Shown: positions 44,387-55,378, counted from the stretch's first letter. The stretch is 64,000 bases of DNA from Heterocephalus glaber (GCF_000247695.1 NW_004624855.1:4909925-4973924), one strand, 5' to 3'. Translations and numbers: made by a program. Notes: a model not told the origin generated them from the letters alone.

Positions 44387-44409
44387 ATATATATATATAT
44401 ATATATATA
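44387..44409. repeat. (AT)n microsatellite at the tail of an L1
   Basis: About 11 AT units, located between the left target duplication and the 3' end of the antisense L1. It probably grew from the L1 tail. Confidence 0.95.
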
Positions 44410-44700
44410 GCTTAAATTGCTTATATATTCGCTTAAATTCTTTTATTGGTACATTTTAGGTATACGATATGTTTACATTTATCATTGGGTGCTTGTACCT
44501 GTACATGATGTATCTTGGTTCTTATTTTATCCCCATTCCCTGCACGCCTTTCACCCCTCCACCCTTCTCTATTTACATAGATTTCATTTCCATTTTTATT
44601 TCTTTTCTCATAATTTTTCCTTTCCATTCTTTCCTTTCCCAATCTCCTCCCACCACCCCTACCGGGTTGGACCTTTTCCTATTTCAAAGTATCAATTAAG
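44391..44700 (-). mobile_element. L1, severely 5'-truncated, with 13-bp TSD
   Basis: Antisense L1 3' UTR. The terminal block is 'cttttattggtacattttaggtatac' at 44440. A pyrimidine-rich tract at 44530-44660 is the reverse complement of the L1 purine tract. TAAGTGGAGATAT occurs exactly at 44378-44390 and 44701-44713, marking a ~310 bp insertion. Confidence 0.9.
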
Positions 44701-44713
44701 TAAGTGGAGATAT

Positions 44714-45000
44714 TTATTCACTTATTTAGTACATACTTATTGATGGTCTACTATGTGCAATACTCTCTTCAATGCATAATACAAAACATATTCCCTCATT
44801 TCCTGAAACCAATGGCAGAAGAGATAAATATATAGTAAATAATTATGTATGTAGGTGGGACATACTGTGTCAGTGAGTGCTCTGAAGGATCACTCAGTGG
44901 GAGAATATTAAAGGGGATTTGATACATGGGAAACAATGGAGTTTGTGAAACTAGAAGTGAGAATAGGTATCTAACAAGTGCACAATGGACATTCCTGAGT
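44714..45000 (-). mobile_element. L2 LINE, antisense
   Basis: 'attcacttatttagtacatacttattgatggtctactatgtgcaatactc' and 'gtgtcagtgagtgctctgaaggatcactc' follow reverse-complement L2. The L1 at 44391 seems to have inserted at its edge. Confidence 0.65.
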
Positions 45001-46480
45001 CCAAAAACCCCATACAACCCTGATTGCTCTATTTGGCTCAATTCCATGGAGATCCAAAGTGGTCCACATTGTCCTAAATAGATTAGAACATGTTTCTTCT
45101 TTGGAGGGACTGGGGGTTCAAATCTCTTGGCTCTAGAGTGACCTTGAGAGATGTCCTTGTAGGCTGAGTATTCTGATCTCTAAATGAAAACAAAGCAGGA
45201 GATAACTGAGAAAGAAGACATGATCCGAGGTAGTATATTATAAATGGCTACGAATTTAAAAATTGATTTAGGAAGAATCATAAAAATATATAGTCCTTCC
45301 ACTGAGCTAACTACCAAAGATTTGAATTAAATAGATGTGGATGGTTCTTTTCCCAGATGACTGGGAGGTCTAATGTGGGGGTGAAATCGAGAGGATGAGG
45401 GTACTAGGCAAGGGAAGTGAAGTTAGTAAAGGCACCCTGAAAGCCCTACCAGGGTCTCAGGAGAGAGAGAAGGAGGCATGAAATTTAACATTGTTGCAAT
45501 CCCCCCAAAATTAGTTACATATACTGGAAATGGAGAATTATGAGCCCAGCTGACACACCTGGAAGTGGTTGCCCGTAGGAAGAAAGAGTATGATGTTATT
45601 CTAAGGATATACTCTAAATGTAGCTTATCAGAGAAGATGAATGGCAGACAAGGATGGGAAGACAGAGAATCAACAGTCCCAGCAGTCATCAGTTGGGAAA
45701 CACCAGCAGATTTGGGGGCACTGAACACTTATTCTGGTAATATGCTGGGGATGAGGAAAAGGTAATGACCCATTTTATGTTATCACTTTAGGGAAGTAAG
45801 AGGAGCTTGAAGTTTTCTCAGCTTGAGAATCAGAGGGAGGGTTCTTTTTAGAATCAACTGGGGTCGTTTTTAGAATTAACAGGAAGGTGGTAACTTAAAG
45901 GATGGTCATGAAGTGGGGAACAAAAGTGAGGGAAACAGATGCTCCCATAAGCCCACAGATCACGGAGCTCTCAGACACTATATGGAGCAGCAGAACCCAG
46001 CGTTTCTAAGTTGTCTCTACTTGCTACAGGAGCTGCTGTAGGAAGAAAGGAATAGGCCTAGTGATAGAAGCGTCACAGGTGCTCACAGTCAATCTGGAGC
46101 TTAAATGAATACATGTTCACATGGAACTGACTTCAGAACTCACACTAAGGGGGACCTTCAAGTGAAACAATAATCATCCTACCCTTTTGCCCTCCTCAGG
46201 GAAGGAGGAGTAATGTGGAGTTTGAGAATAATGCCGAAACTGATCATCTGAGAGCAAGCACTTCCAGCTGTGTCAGTTTTAAGCAATATTATTATAAGCA
46301 GAATTCAAGAAATTAAAAAAGAAACTGACATTTTGTCAATCTAGCCAATGCCTTTGTGAAGAATATTGCTGCTGTCTTGGTTCAATTATATCTTCATTCA
46401 GAAAATATGGCCATTAATGACGGAAACCAGAAAATGACAAATAGCATCTCTCAAACTACTACTTCAGTTTTCATGTAATG
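45001..46480. other. Unassigned DNA
   Basis: No element was recognised. Opposing frames at 45423-45728 (minus) and 45565-45765 (plus) overlap and have no supporting evidence. Confidence 0.5.
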
Positions 46481-46484
46481 ATTG

Positions 46485-46602
46485 TCTTAATGTCTACACT
46501 ATACTTCCCTGAAGGTAACGACAACTGAATCTTTCTAGTGAATACCTCTATGTTCTGGTGGTGTCTTGAACAATGCTAAATCCATAGTAGATACCCAAGT
46601 TT
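46485..46602 (+). mobile_element. L2 LINE 3' end, target of the L1 insertion
   Basis: 'atgtctacactatacttccctgaaggtaacgacaactg' then 'gtggtgtcttgaacaatgctaaatccatagtagatac' follows the L2 terminus in sense. It is cut by the L1 that begins at about 46603. Sequence resembling an L2 tail ('gatggatagatggatcaatg') resumes just after 48195. Confidence 0.6.
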
Positions 46603-47145
46603 CTTTCTTTTTTTATTCATTAAGTTTATTGGGACATTTTAGGTATACATTGTGGTCACATTCATCATTGGGAATGTGACATTGTGGTCACATTCATCAT
46701 TTGTACATGTACATGATATATCTTGCTTCTTATTTTCTTCCCTTCCCCTTCTGTCCCTTGAATACCTCCACCCTTCCCTATTTATAAATGCTTTGTTTCT
46801 GTTTTTTCCTTTTCTCATTTTTTTCTTTTCCATCCCCCACTCCCCTCCCCTAGTTCCTCTTTCTCTTTGAACATTTTCTTCCTATTTTACAATATTTTAT
46901 TTTACACTTTGGTCCTTATTTACACTTTCAGTTTCTAACACCAGAGAAACAATTCAGTATTTACACATGTGTGTCCTATTTATTTCACTTAAGAATGTAG
47001 TTGCCAAGTGCATCCATTTAGCTATAAATTTTTCCAGTTTATCTTTCTTTATGGCTGAATAGTACTCCATTTTATAAAAACGAAAAAAACACATCTTCTT
47101 TATCCAGTCAGCAGTTGATGGGCATCTGGGCTGTAAAGAAAAGAC
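46603..47145 (-). mobile_element. Twin-primed L1: 3' segment
   Basis: Antisense L1 3' UTR ('ttattgggacattttaggtatacattg' at 46627, pyrimidine tract 46730-46870) and the end of ORF2 ('tatggctgaatagtactccatttta', 'tcttctttatccagtcagcagttgatgggcatctgggctg'). On the minus strand it begins at about 47132 with 'cagcccagatgcccatcaac', directly downstream in L1 of the point where the inverted segment 47150-48195 ends. A T-rich run at 46603-46613 is the poly(A) tail. Confidence 0.9.
46647..46701. repeat. 32-bp tandem duplication in L1 3' UTR
   Basis: The 23-base block starting ACATTGTGGTCACATTCATC is present at 46647-46669 and 46679-46701, a period of 32 bases. Other L1 ends in this window have only one copy. 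Confidence 0.9.
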
Positions 47146-48195
47146 AGGGTGTGTCACAATCTCCAACTTGAAACTATACTACAAAGCAACTTTGATAAAA
47201 ATATCATGGCACTGGCAAAGAAATTGACCTGAGGACCAGTGGAATAGACTAGAAGATTCAGAAACAACTCCAGACATACTCAGCCACTTCTTCTTTCACA
47301 AAGGGGCCAACCACCCTCATTTGAGGAAAGGCAGCCTATTTAATAAATGGTGTTAGAAAAACTGGATTTCAACCTGCCAAAGATTAAAACTAGACACATA
47401 TCTTTCACTGTGCACTAAACTAAAATCAAAATAGATTAAAGATCTAACTATTAAAACAGAAACTCTAAACATGCTGGAAGATAGGTTAGGTAGAACTCTT
47501 GAAGACGATGGTGTAGGAAAAGACTTTATGAACAAAACCTGAGCCACATGGGAACTAGCACAAAGAATCAATGACTGGGATCTCATCTTACTAAAAATCT
47601 TTTGCACAGCAAGAGAAGTCACCAACAGTGAAGAGACCACCCACAATGTGGGAAAATTTTTACTAGCTATTCCTTAGACAAAGGACTACTATCTAGAATA
47701 TATAAAGAGCTTAAATCAGATGCCCCAAATTTAGAGACCCAATCCAAAAATGGGGATCTGAAATGAATAGATATTTCTCAGATGAAGAGGTAGAAGCAGC
47801 AAAAAAAATCTAAGAAAAGATGTTCAAGATCACTGGTCATTCAAGAGATGCAAATTAAAACAACATCGAATTTCCATCTCTCTCCAGAAAGAATGACTTT
47901 CATCAAGAAATCAACCAATTACAAAAACCGGTGGGGGTGTGGGGAAAAAGGAACCCTTCTCCACTGTTGGTGGGAGTGCAGACTGGTGCAACCACTCTGA
48001 AAATCAGTGTGGAAATTCCTCAAAATACTAGGATTACAGGTCCCATTAGACCCAGGTATTCCCCTGCTGCGTGTCTTCCTGAAAGAATTAAAAGAATCAT
48101 ACCACAGCGATATATGGGCACCCATGTTTATAGTGGCACAGTTTGTAATAGCTAAATATTGGAAACAGCTCAAATTTCTTTTTAAAAGGATATAA
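47146..48195 (+). mobile_element. Twin-primed L1: inverted 5' segment
   Basis: Sense L1 ORF2 from 'caacttgaaactatactacaaagcaactttg' (47163) through 'catggcactggcaaagaaattgacc', 'aatggtgttagaaaaactggat', 'gatctcatcttactaaaaatcttttgcacagc', 'cactggtcattcaagagatgcaaattaaaac', 'ccactgttggtgggagtgcagactgg' and 'atagctaaatattggaaacagctcaaa' (48151-48177). It is opposite in orientation to the 3' segment and ends exactly where that one starts. Left and right flanks show an imperfect repeat (AAGTTTCTTTC near 46599, AAATTTCTTTT near 48175). Confidence 0.9.
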
Positions 48196-48239
48196 TGCGG
48201 GATGTTTAGATTGATGGATAGATGGATCAATGAAAAATA

Positions 48240-48688
48240 TTCTGAACAATGTCTGTATTTCTATATAAGAGAAAATAAAGTCAATTTTAAAATAACTTTG
48301 AACGATTATTTTTATCTAATGAGAGTCCTCATGGATTTACAGATCATAATATGAAAAATAGACCAAACTTCTCCAACACATTTGTGATCCTTATTCCTAC
48401 AGGGAGATCAGAATAAATCCAGATTTTGGAGTGTGGTTGATATGACTGGAATTATTTTTCCCCCGAAAGATAAATGGAAATTCTGTGCTCCATTACTTCA
48501 GTATGGGACCTTATTTGTAAATGGGAATTTTGTTCACATTTCTTTACTTTTATTTGCAGATTTATTTAATAATAATTTTTAAAATGTAATGTGTATCTCA
48601 ATTACTTTCATCAGCTTAGTTTCTCCAATAATTATGTTTCTTAACATTTTATGATGTTAGTAAAATCCCAGTTTTTATATTTGTCTTT
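48240..48688. other. Unassigned DNA
   Basis: No repeat or gene was recognised. Confidence 0.45.
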
Positions 48689-48689
48689 T

Positions 48690-49505
48690 TGATGGAAAAC
48701 AATTTTCTAATTTATTTTTAAGGGATACATAAAACATACAAATGTAATGGGGTACTGGGCAATATTTGATACATGAATATATTGTGTAAAATTTAAGTCA
48801 AGTTAAACATATCTATCTTCTTAAATAGTTATCATATATATGGTAAATTGCTTCTTCTAACTTTCTGAAATATACAATACATTGTTGTTATCTATAAGAC
48901 AATACTGTGCATTAGCACACTAGGACTTCTTTCTCTTTCTATAAATTAGTACACATTTTTCAACCTTTCCTCTCCTCCCTCACCCTAACTCTCCTCAGTC
49001 TCTGGTAACCACTAATCTACTATCAATTACTATGAGACTAATTTTTCTATGTTTCATATATGATGAGATCATATGATACCTATTTTTGTGCTTGACTAAT
49101 TTTACTTAATGATAATCATCTCTAGTCCCATCCATGTTATCAAAAATTACAGGATTTCATTCTTTTGTCACCAAATAGTATTCCAATGTATTTATACAGA
49201 TTTTCTTTATTCATTCATTAGTCAGTAGATATTGAGGCCACTCCCATTTCTTGGCTATTGTGAATAGTGCCGCAACGAACACAAGAGTGCAGATGTCTCT
49301 CGAACATACTGATTTCATTTCCTTTTGCTGGATTCATATGGTAGTTCTATTTTTCATTTTCAAGGAACCTTTATACTATTTTCCATAATTGCTGTGACAA
49401 CTTGCATTCTTACCAACATTGAGCAGTGATTCCTTTTTCTTCCCCGTCCTTATCAGGACATGTTTAGTCTTTCTATTAACAGCCATTTTTGCTGAGGTGA
49501 GGTGA
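48690..49505 (-). mobile_element. L1 (L1MA-like) 3' end, antisense
   Basis: 3' UTR in antisense: 'taatggggtactgggcaatatttgatacatgaatatattgtg'. ORF2 end: 'agtattccaatgtatttatacaga', 'attgtgaatagtgccgcaacgaacacaagagtgcagatg', 'taattgctgtgacaacttgcattcttaccaac'. It is the same subfamily type as 13945-15165. Confidence 0.85.
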
Positions 49506-49529
49506 TAGCTCAGAAATGGAATCTATATG

Positions 49530-49835
49530 GAGATAATCAATTTAAATTGAGGTCATTAGAGTGGGCTCTAATTCAATATGATTGCTGTCCTTATTCAAAT
49601 GGAAAATTTGAACATAAGCATGAAGAGACCCTGCAAAATATCAGCCACCTACAAGATGGAAAATGCCTAAAGCTACCAGAAGTTAGGAGAGGCACCAACA
49701 GATTCTTTCCCAGAGAGAAAGAGAACATGGCTCTGCCAACAGCTTGAATTTGGATTTCCAGCCTCCAAAACTGTGAGACAACAAATTTATGTAACTCAAA
49801 GCAAGAAATTTAAAGTACTTTATTGTGCAAGCCCT
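49530..49835 (+). mobile_element. ERVL-MaLR (MLT1-like) LTR, sense
   Basis: 'attgaggtcattagagtgggctctaattcaatatgattgctgtccttattcaaatgg', 'agattctttcccagagagaaag' and 'gaatttggatttccagcctccaaaactgtgagacaacaaatttatgt' follow the 3' two thirds of an MLT1-type LTR. Confidence 0.85.
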
Positions 49836-50143
49836 ATCAAACTCATGCAGTAGTAACCAAGGGATTTTTGTGGGGAATAAAAGAATGTCTGAAAATGCAT
49901 GTGATTATTTTCTTTTCTCTGGAAAAGATTCTTGATCATTTAATTAATTTATTTATTTATATAGAAAACTAATAGCAAGAATTTTAGAAGCTTTCTGACA
50001 AGTTTGTAAAACATAGAATTAATCAGTTCTAAGGAGAAGAATTTGAGACACCAAGTACAGATGACTCTTTCAAGCTATTTTATTGTTGAGGAAAGAGAAA
50101 GAGTGGTACATGGAAACCAAGATGGGCCTATTAAAGATGTTTT
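49836..50143. other. Unassigned DNA
   Basis: No recognisable element was found, apart from a short TTTA-rich stretch at about 49941-49962. Confidence 0.45.
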
Positions 50144-50213
50144 GAGCCAGGGACTTAGCTCACTTGCCCCACAAGCGCAAGGACCTGAGTGTGATCCCCA
50201 GTGCCAAAAAAAA
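50144..50213 (+). mobile_element. ID-type tRNA SINE, shortened
   Basis: 'gagccagggacttagctcacttgccccacaagcgcaaggacctgagtgtgatccccagtgcc' followed by A8. The A box is TTAGCTCACTTG and the B box GTGTGATCCCC carries a substitution in its core. The middle is a few bases shorter than in the copy at 26947. No clear target duplication was seen. Confidence 0.9.
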
Positions 50214-51833
50214 TTGGTTTTTATTGTTAAAATGGAAAAAAATAACAATATGAGAGAATGCTGATGAAGATATCCAGGGGCAAAAAATGTGACTGGTGTC
50301 TGAGCAACCTCTTTGTGTAGGTGAGACAGAGTAAGCTCCAGTGAAGGTGAGCAAACTGGACCTACATTTTTTCTCTTCTCCAAACTCCCTGCAACATTGT
50401 TAGAATGTTTGCAGTTAAACAGCAAAAATTCTATATTAACATTTTACCTTGCCAAAAACTGGAGAATTAGAGAATGATTGACTGCATTATAGAAGAACCT
50501 TTTAAGTAGCAACTCCTCCAATGTATTTGAAGGGCTTTAATATTGAATTTGCACTCCACTTTCTAAGGAGCAAGTTTATAGCAATGCACTGAGTACATCT
50601 GCACTCAATTATAGGGTACAGAAGTAAAGAGACATGTGGCTATGCTGTTATGACTATATTTTAGTATTTTAAAGCATAATGTGGGGTATTCACCTAATGA
50701 TTTAGACTTTAATAATTTGGGGAGATTGATCTGTTTAATTTTGTCCTGGAAGGATTGTGGCATGGAGGTTGCTGACATGTTAGCACATTTTTCACTGAGT
50801 TGATATTGCAGCTGTCTGAGAAAATTTTCCTTGTTTTTTTTCATAAATGAATAAAAGCAAATGTAATTTTTGGTCTCCATTGCCTCTCTGCTTTTATATA
50901 TTCTGCATAAGTGCCTCAATGTTCCACTCTATTTTAACTATAAAATATAATAATACATTAAAGGGAGGTGGTAATGTTTATCATAAAGTTATAGTTTTTC
51001 CACTTTGCTTTCCAAATCCATTTAAGTTAGAAGCACAAAGCATAGTTCCTTTATAATGCTTATATTCCTAGCAAAAAGCATATAAATATTCCTTCCACAA
51101 AGCTGGTTTATAAACAGCATGTTATAAGGGGATATTCTAGGTAATATCAGTATGTATGTGTAAACCTTACATAATTTAGTTCATAAATCCACAGGATCTC
51201 AACCTCTTTGTGCTGAGAGTTCATATGAACTTCCTAATGAGATCAGAAGAGAGGCACCTGCTGGCAACTCCTCTCCTGTAATCATTATATTGGATGAATT
51301 CCTGCTTTACATAGGAGAAAATAAAGCTTAATTAAATTATACCTATATGATACTAAAGAAAAATTAAATATTAAAAATGTAGCCTACCATCTGTACCTCT
51401 ACTATCTCATGTGGAATCCATAACACACAGGGCTCCTGAGGACATGAAAGTGACACTCTTGAGATGAACTTTAAGGGTAAAGTAGATACTAGATTCTCAG
51501 GACATACAAAGAACATAAAGTGTCTCATTAATAATTTTTATACTGATTGCATGTTGCAAATATTTTGGATATACTAGATTAAATAATACATACTATTGAA
51601 ATTAATGTCAACTGTTTCTTTTTACGTCTTTATAAGGACACAAGAAAATTTACAGTTATATATGTGGCTCACAGAATGTATCTGTAGGATACTACTGCCC
51701 TAAATGTATGTAAACTTCACATGATTTGGAATTTAAAGGGGATGTACAGCTGGTTGCTTATTTGTGATACATAGTTTTCATAGTTTGTGACTAAAATCAA
51801 AGATTATGTAACCAGAGTGCCTATTTCTACATG
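50214..51833. other. Unassigned DNA
   Basis: No repeat or gene was recognised. A minus-strand frame at 50605-50919 (104 codons) lacks any domain. Confidence 0.5.
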
Positions 51834-51834
51834 A

Positions 51835-51975
51835 TGACTCTACTTCTTCACAGCAAATTACTTCACTTCTTTAAACTTGTTTCTCCACAGTTAATATAAT
51901 AGAAGAACCTATCATATACAAGAGTTAATGAAATAATGCACATAATGATTTTAGCAGAGTGGAAGCTTGAGAAAT
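51835..51975 (+). mobile_element. MIR SINE
   Basis: 'actctacttcttcacagcaaattacttcacttctttaaacttgtttctccacagttaatataatag' is a diverged MIR core in sense. It is followed by 'agagttaatgaaataatgcacataa', the MIR 3' half. Confidence 0.65.
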
Positions 51976-52760
51976 ATTCAAGAGCTGATAAGCATTTTTG
52001 TTTAATCAATATATCATTTTCTGGAAATTTGAATTTGATTGCCAACAAGTAAAATATATATTATTCAGTTTAATTTAATCACAAGCCCATTCTCTATAAC
52101 TTATACACAAACTGAATTGTTCTTGTTGTGAAGACATCTGAATTTTTAACAGTATCACAGAATTTCTGAAACAATCAGAAATGGGGATTTAAATTTAAAA
52201 GAGAAGTACCGACAAATTACCACTTTAAAGATGGGTTTATCTGTCTGCACAAATTTCATTGTCATTCAAATGCAGCATCCAGATTTTCTTCTGCTATTCC
52301 ACAGGAGGCAGCAGGTTAGACCTTATGGGCTCAAAGTGTATCACATTTCTTGGTACAGACCCTGCCTCAGCCTACAGTTGTCCAGTTTCATTTCATCTTT
52401 AGATTTCTGCTTGACTGATGGCTTAAGCTTAACTACAAATTTAAACCTAGAAGGGTAGACAAATTCTCTTGCTTTATGGAGGAAAAGGGAAGATAGTCAC
52501 ATTTTTTACATCGTTGTATAAGAAGAAGAAATGTTCAATAAGCTCAGCTTTAGACTTCTTTATATGTGATTTGAGAAAATACCCTTCTTGCAAAGGCTGT
52601 CCTAGAATGGCTTATCTACATTTTAATAGTGTTGCGGTGTGGGAAAGGGTTATTATTATGAGAGCTGATGTTCTGAGGTCACAGGTTGTAACAAGTAATC
52701 TGTTCTATAGGAAAGTCCATTAACTTTCATCGTATGCCTCCCACACAGCCTGGTATATGG
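51976..52760. other. Unassigned DNA
   Basis: No repeat or gene was recognised. Confidence 0.45.
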
Positions 52761-52764
52761 GCAG

Positions 52765-52935
52765 AAATTTCAGTACCTTAAATTAGTAGCTATGTGATAA
52801 TTAAGCAAGAAACTCAACTTCTGTAAGTCCTCTGTAAAAGGGGAATGTTAGTTGCCCCAAATTTTTTATGCTATTAGGAGTGAATAGATTAATTCATATA
52901 AAGAAACTCATATGAGTTATTTCACACAAAGTCTG
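52765..52935 (+). mobile_element. MIR SINE
   Basis: 'aattagtagctatgtgataattaagcaagaaactcaacttctgtaagtcctctgtaaaaggggaatg' follows the MIR core in sense. It is followed by 'gaatagattaattcatataaagaaac'. Confidence 0.65.
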
Positions 52936-53753
52936 CCCCTAAACAATTTAAATTCAAATAGAAATGAGAGAATGCCAGGCTTTCAAGCAAAATAAATTCA
53001 AGCAAAATACTTGTAACTTTATAGACTTTAACTACAACTCATTTAACTTTTCCCTACAAGGTCAAACTCATAAAATAGAGATAGAGCAATTCAGTTATGT
53101 TAAAATAATTTGTGTGTGTATGACAAAAATTTCTACAAATAAAGCCAAAAAATAACTAATGGGGAAAATATACATAACACATACTCCTCTAAAATATGCA
53201 GAAATTATACAAATAAATAATATGCCAAAACCTCAGTAGAAAAACATGGGAAAATTCATTCACAAAGCTCACCAAAAATGAAACGCAAATGGCACATAAA
53301 TGTATAAAACTATGCTCAGATTCATTCTTAATCCGGGAAGTGCAAATATAAACTAAACAGATCCTTTTTTCATCTGTCAAGGAAGTGATGAGTTTGTGGA
53401 AAACAACACTTTTGGACACTGCTGGTAAACAGATAACTGGATACAACTTCTATGGAGGGAGCCTGCCAGTACCTACCCCCAAACACTAAATACTATGGCA
53501 TGTGACCATCCATATTGAGAGATTTATTCTATAGATAAGTCACTAGACACTTGGCATGTCCAGAATGGCCAATATAAATTTTATGCTTTATAATATTCCT
53601 TGCAATATCAAAATGTTAGTGGAAAGTTTTAACTATTATATGGTTAAGGATATTCGGGAACAGCCATACACAGAGATACTATGTACTTATAAGATATGTG
53701 AAATATGAAGAATCTCTTTTGTTTAATGAGTGCGTATTAGTGCTACAGAATAA

Positions 53754-53849
53754 ATTTTTTTTCTTTTTTCTTTTTTTGGTACAGGGGATTGAACTCAGGA
53801 CCTTGCACTTGCAAGGAAGGTGGCAGAACCATTGAGCTAAATCCCCGGC
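53754..53849 (-). mobile_element. ID-type tRNA SINE with 16-bp TSD
   Basis: On the minus strand, from 53849, it reads GCCGGGGATTTAGCTCAATGG (A box) through 'cctgagttcaatcccctgtacc' (B box) into a poly(A), which is T-rich on plus at 53754-53788. The flanks TAGTGCTACAGAATAA (53738-53753) and TAGTGTTACAGAATAA (53850-53865) match at 15 of 16 bases. Confidence 0.95.
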
Positions 53850-54034
53850 TAGTGTTACAGAATAATGGGTACGTGCACATAACTACTTTAATTGTTCCCA
53901 TCCCCCACTACTGCCTTGCCCTTCTCCCCCCACTCTTGCATCTTTACATCTGAATCTCTAAAAGCCCCTATGATGGATCTGTCTATATGATAATATAAGA
54001 GTGATCTATAAGATCAAAAGGTAATGAAAGAAAG

Positions 54035-54100
54035 AAGTAGGGGGATATATCTTAGTGATGAAGTGCTTGTCACACACGTGCAGAGTCCTGGATCTGATCT
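54035..54100 (+). mobile_element. ID-type SINE, older copy
   Basis: 'agggggatatatcttagtgatgaagtgcttgtcacacacgtgcagagtcctggatctgatctctagca' follows the ID consensus in sense with many substitutions, so both Pol III boxes are degraded. Its tail has become an (AAT)n repeat. Confidence 0.8.
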
Positions 54101-54133
54101 CTAGCATAATAATAATAATAATAATAATAATAG
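54101..54133. repeat. (AAT)n microsatellite derived from an ID tail
   Basis: About ten ATA/AAT units directly abut the 3' end of the ID SINE. Confidence 0.95.
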
Positions 54134-54545
54134 CATTTTCAATGTGACAGAAACTTTGCTTAAATTCTTTCTATGCATTTCAATTTGTTTCATTCACAAC
54201 AACTTTATAAAATACAACTATTAACTAACTTGACTGAGATCACTTAGCTAATATCTTGTTTAGCCAAAATTTGACTTCAGGATGCAAGGTATAGGATAAT
54301 AAAGTCTATCATTTCAATATTTTAAATACATGAAGACTACAGCACATACACATATATGTATAAATATATAATATACATAATATTACATATTTTCTTATAT
54401 TTGTATAAACTCAGTCTGGAAGGATATATTAAAAGCTGGTATCTGCCTGTGGAAAGAAACTGGAAATGATATATCCTTTTAAACCATTTTAATTTTGAAA
54501 CACTTTTAAGAAAATAAACAATTTAAAACAAATTGCTTTTTTAAT

Positions 54546-54870
54546 TTAACTGTGAAATAGTATAGCCTGCTAATATCACAGATATTACCTCTTTCAGCCT
54601 ATTTTTAACCACTTTAGTAGACAGTATTGAATTGACCTTTATTTGACTCTAATGGAAATCCTGTACCAGATGCAAAGCAAGAACTGTCCATAAGGAGTAG
54701 AAGATGAGGGCACTGTCTTCCTGTGGTGTGGAAGAGATAATATTTAGTATTGTGTAACAGTGCTGTCTGAACGCATTCTTAACTGAGACAAAAACCCCTG
54801 TTGGGAATGTTTAGCGTAATTGAGGCTGTATTGTCACTTTCCTGCTTTCCTATTGGGGGCCGGGGGAGAT
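54546..54870. other. Unassigned DNA
   Basis: No repeat or gene was recognised. Confidence 0.45.
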
Positions 54871-54872
54871 AC

Positions 54873-55192
54873 CCAACACTTGCAATTTAAAGAGCTTTAT
54901 TTGGGCTTACCATTTCAGGGGTTTAGTCCAGGGTAAGCTGGCTCCAAGGCAGTAACTGCATGGTAGGAGAGTGTGTCAGAGAAAAGCTGTTAAACTTGTG
55001 GTGGTTAGGAAGCAGAGTGAGAACAGAGCACCCAGGGACAAGAATATATCCTTCTAGATCCTCCCTCCATGAACCCACCTCTTCTCAACAAGACTCACCT
55101 CCTAATAGCAAATTCAGCACTCCTATGGTTTAATCATCTTTCAAATTCTGAACATGAGACTCTTGGTATACATGTCATATCTAAACCATAAC
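54873..55192 (-). mobile_element. MaLR-type LTR (rodent MT/ORR1-like), antisense
   Basis: 'tttatttgggcttaccatttcaggggtttagtcc', 'aagctggctccaaggcagtaactgcatggtaggag', 'aacccacctcttctcaacaagactcacctcctaatagc' and the end 'gtcatatctaaaccataaca'. That end is the reverse complement of the LTR start TGTTATGGTTTAGA. It is solo, with no internal region. Confidence 0.9.
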
Positions 55193-55240
55193 AGAGACTC
55201 TGGGCTCAATTCCTAGCACCACAAAGGAAAAACAAAAGAA
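55193..55240 (+). mobile_element. ID-type SINE 3' half
   Basis: 'gagactctgggctcaattcctagcaccacaaagg' is the B-box half of an ID SINE, joined directly to the LTR end. The A-box half is missing. The tail runs into an (AAC)n repeat. Confidence 0.75.
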
Positions 55241-55261
55241 AACAACAACAACAACAACAAC
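55241..55261. repeat. (AAC)n microsatellite
   Basis: About seven AAC units at the tail of the ID fragment. Confidence 0.95.
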
Positions 55262-55378
55262 TTTACCAAATTCTCCTCAGCAAGTCCCAAGAGGACTCTG
55301 AGGTTGTATTTAAAAAGGGCACTGATCTCAGAGCACTTAAGAAAATGTGTTTTTCCAACACTTTCTGAAAGCTATTTT

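Larger units (their letters stand above)
53085..54545 (+). mobile_element. Old L1 (L1M-type) 3' end with two ID insertions
   Basis: Ordered ORF2 landmarks are 'ggggaaaatatacataacac', 'aacgcaaatggcacataaatgtataaaactatgctcag', 'gtttgtggaaaacaacacttttggacactgctgg' and 'caacttctatggagggagcctgccagtac'. The 3' UTR end is 'gtctggaaggatatattaaaagctggtatctgcctgtggaaagaaactgg' and 'ttttaattttgaaacacttttaag'. Blocks at 53754-53849 and 54035-54131 are younger SINEs inside it. Confidence 0.8.
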
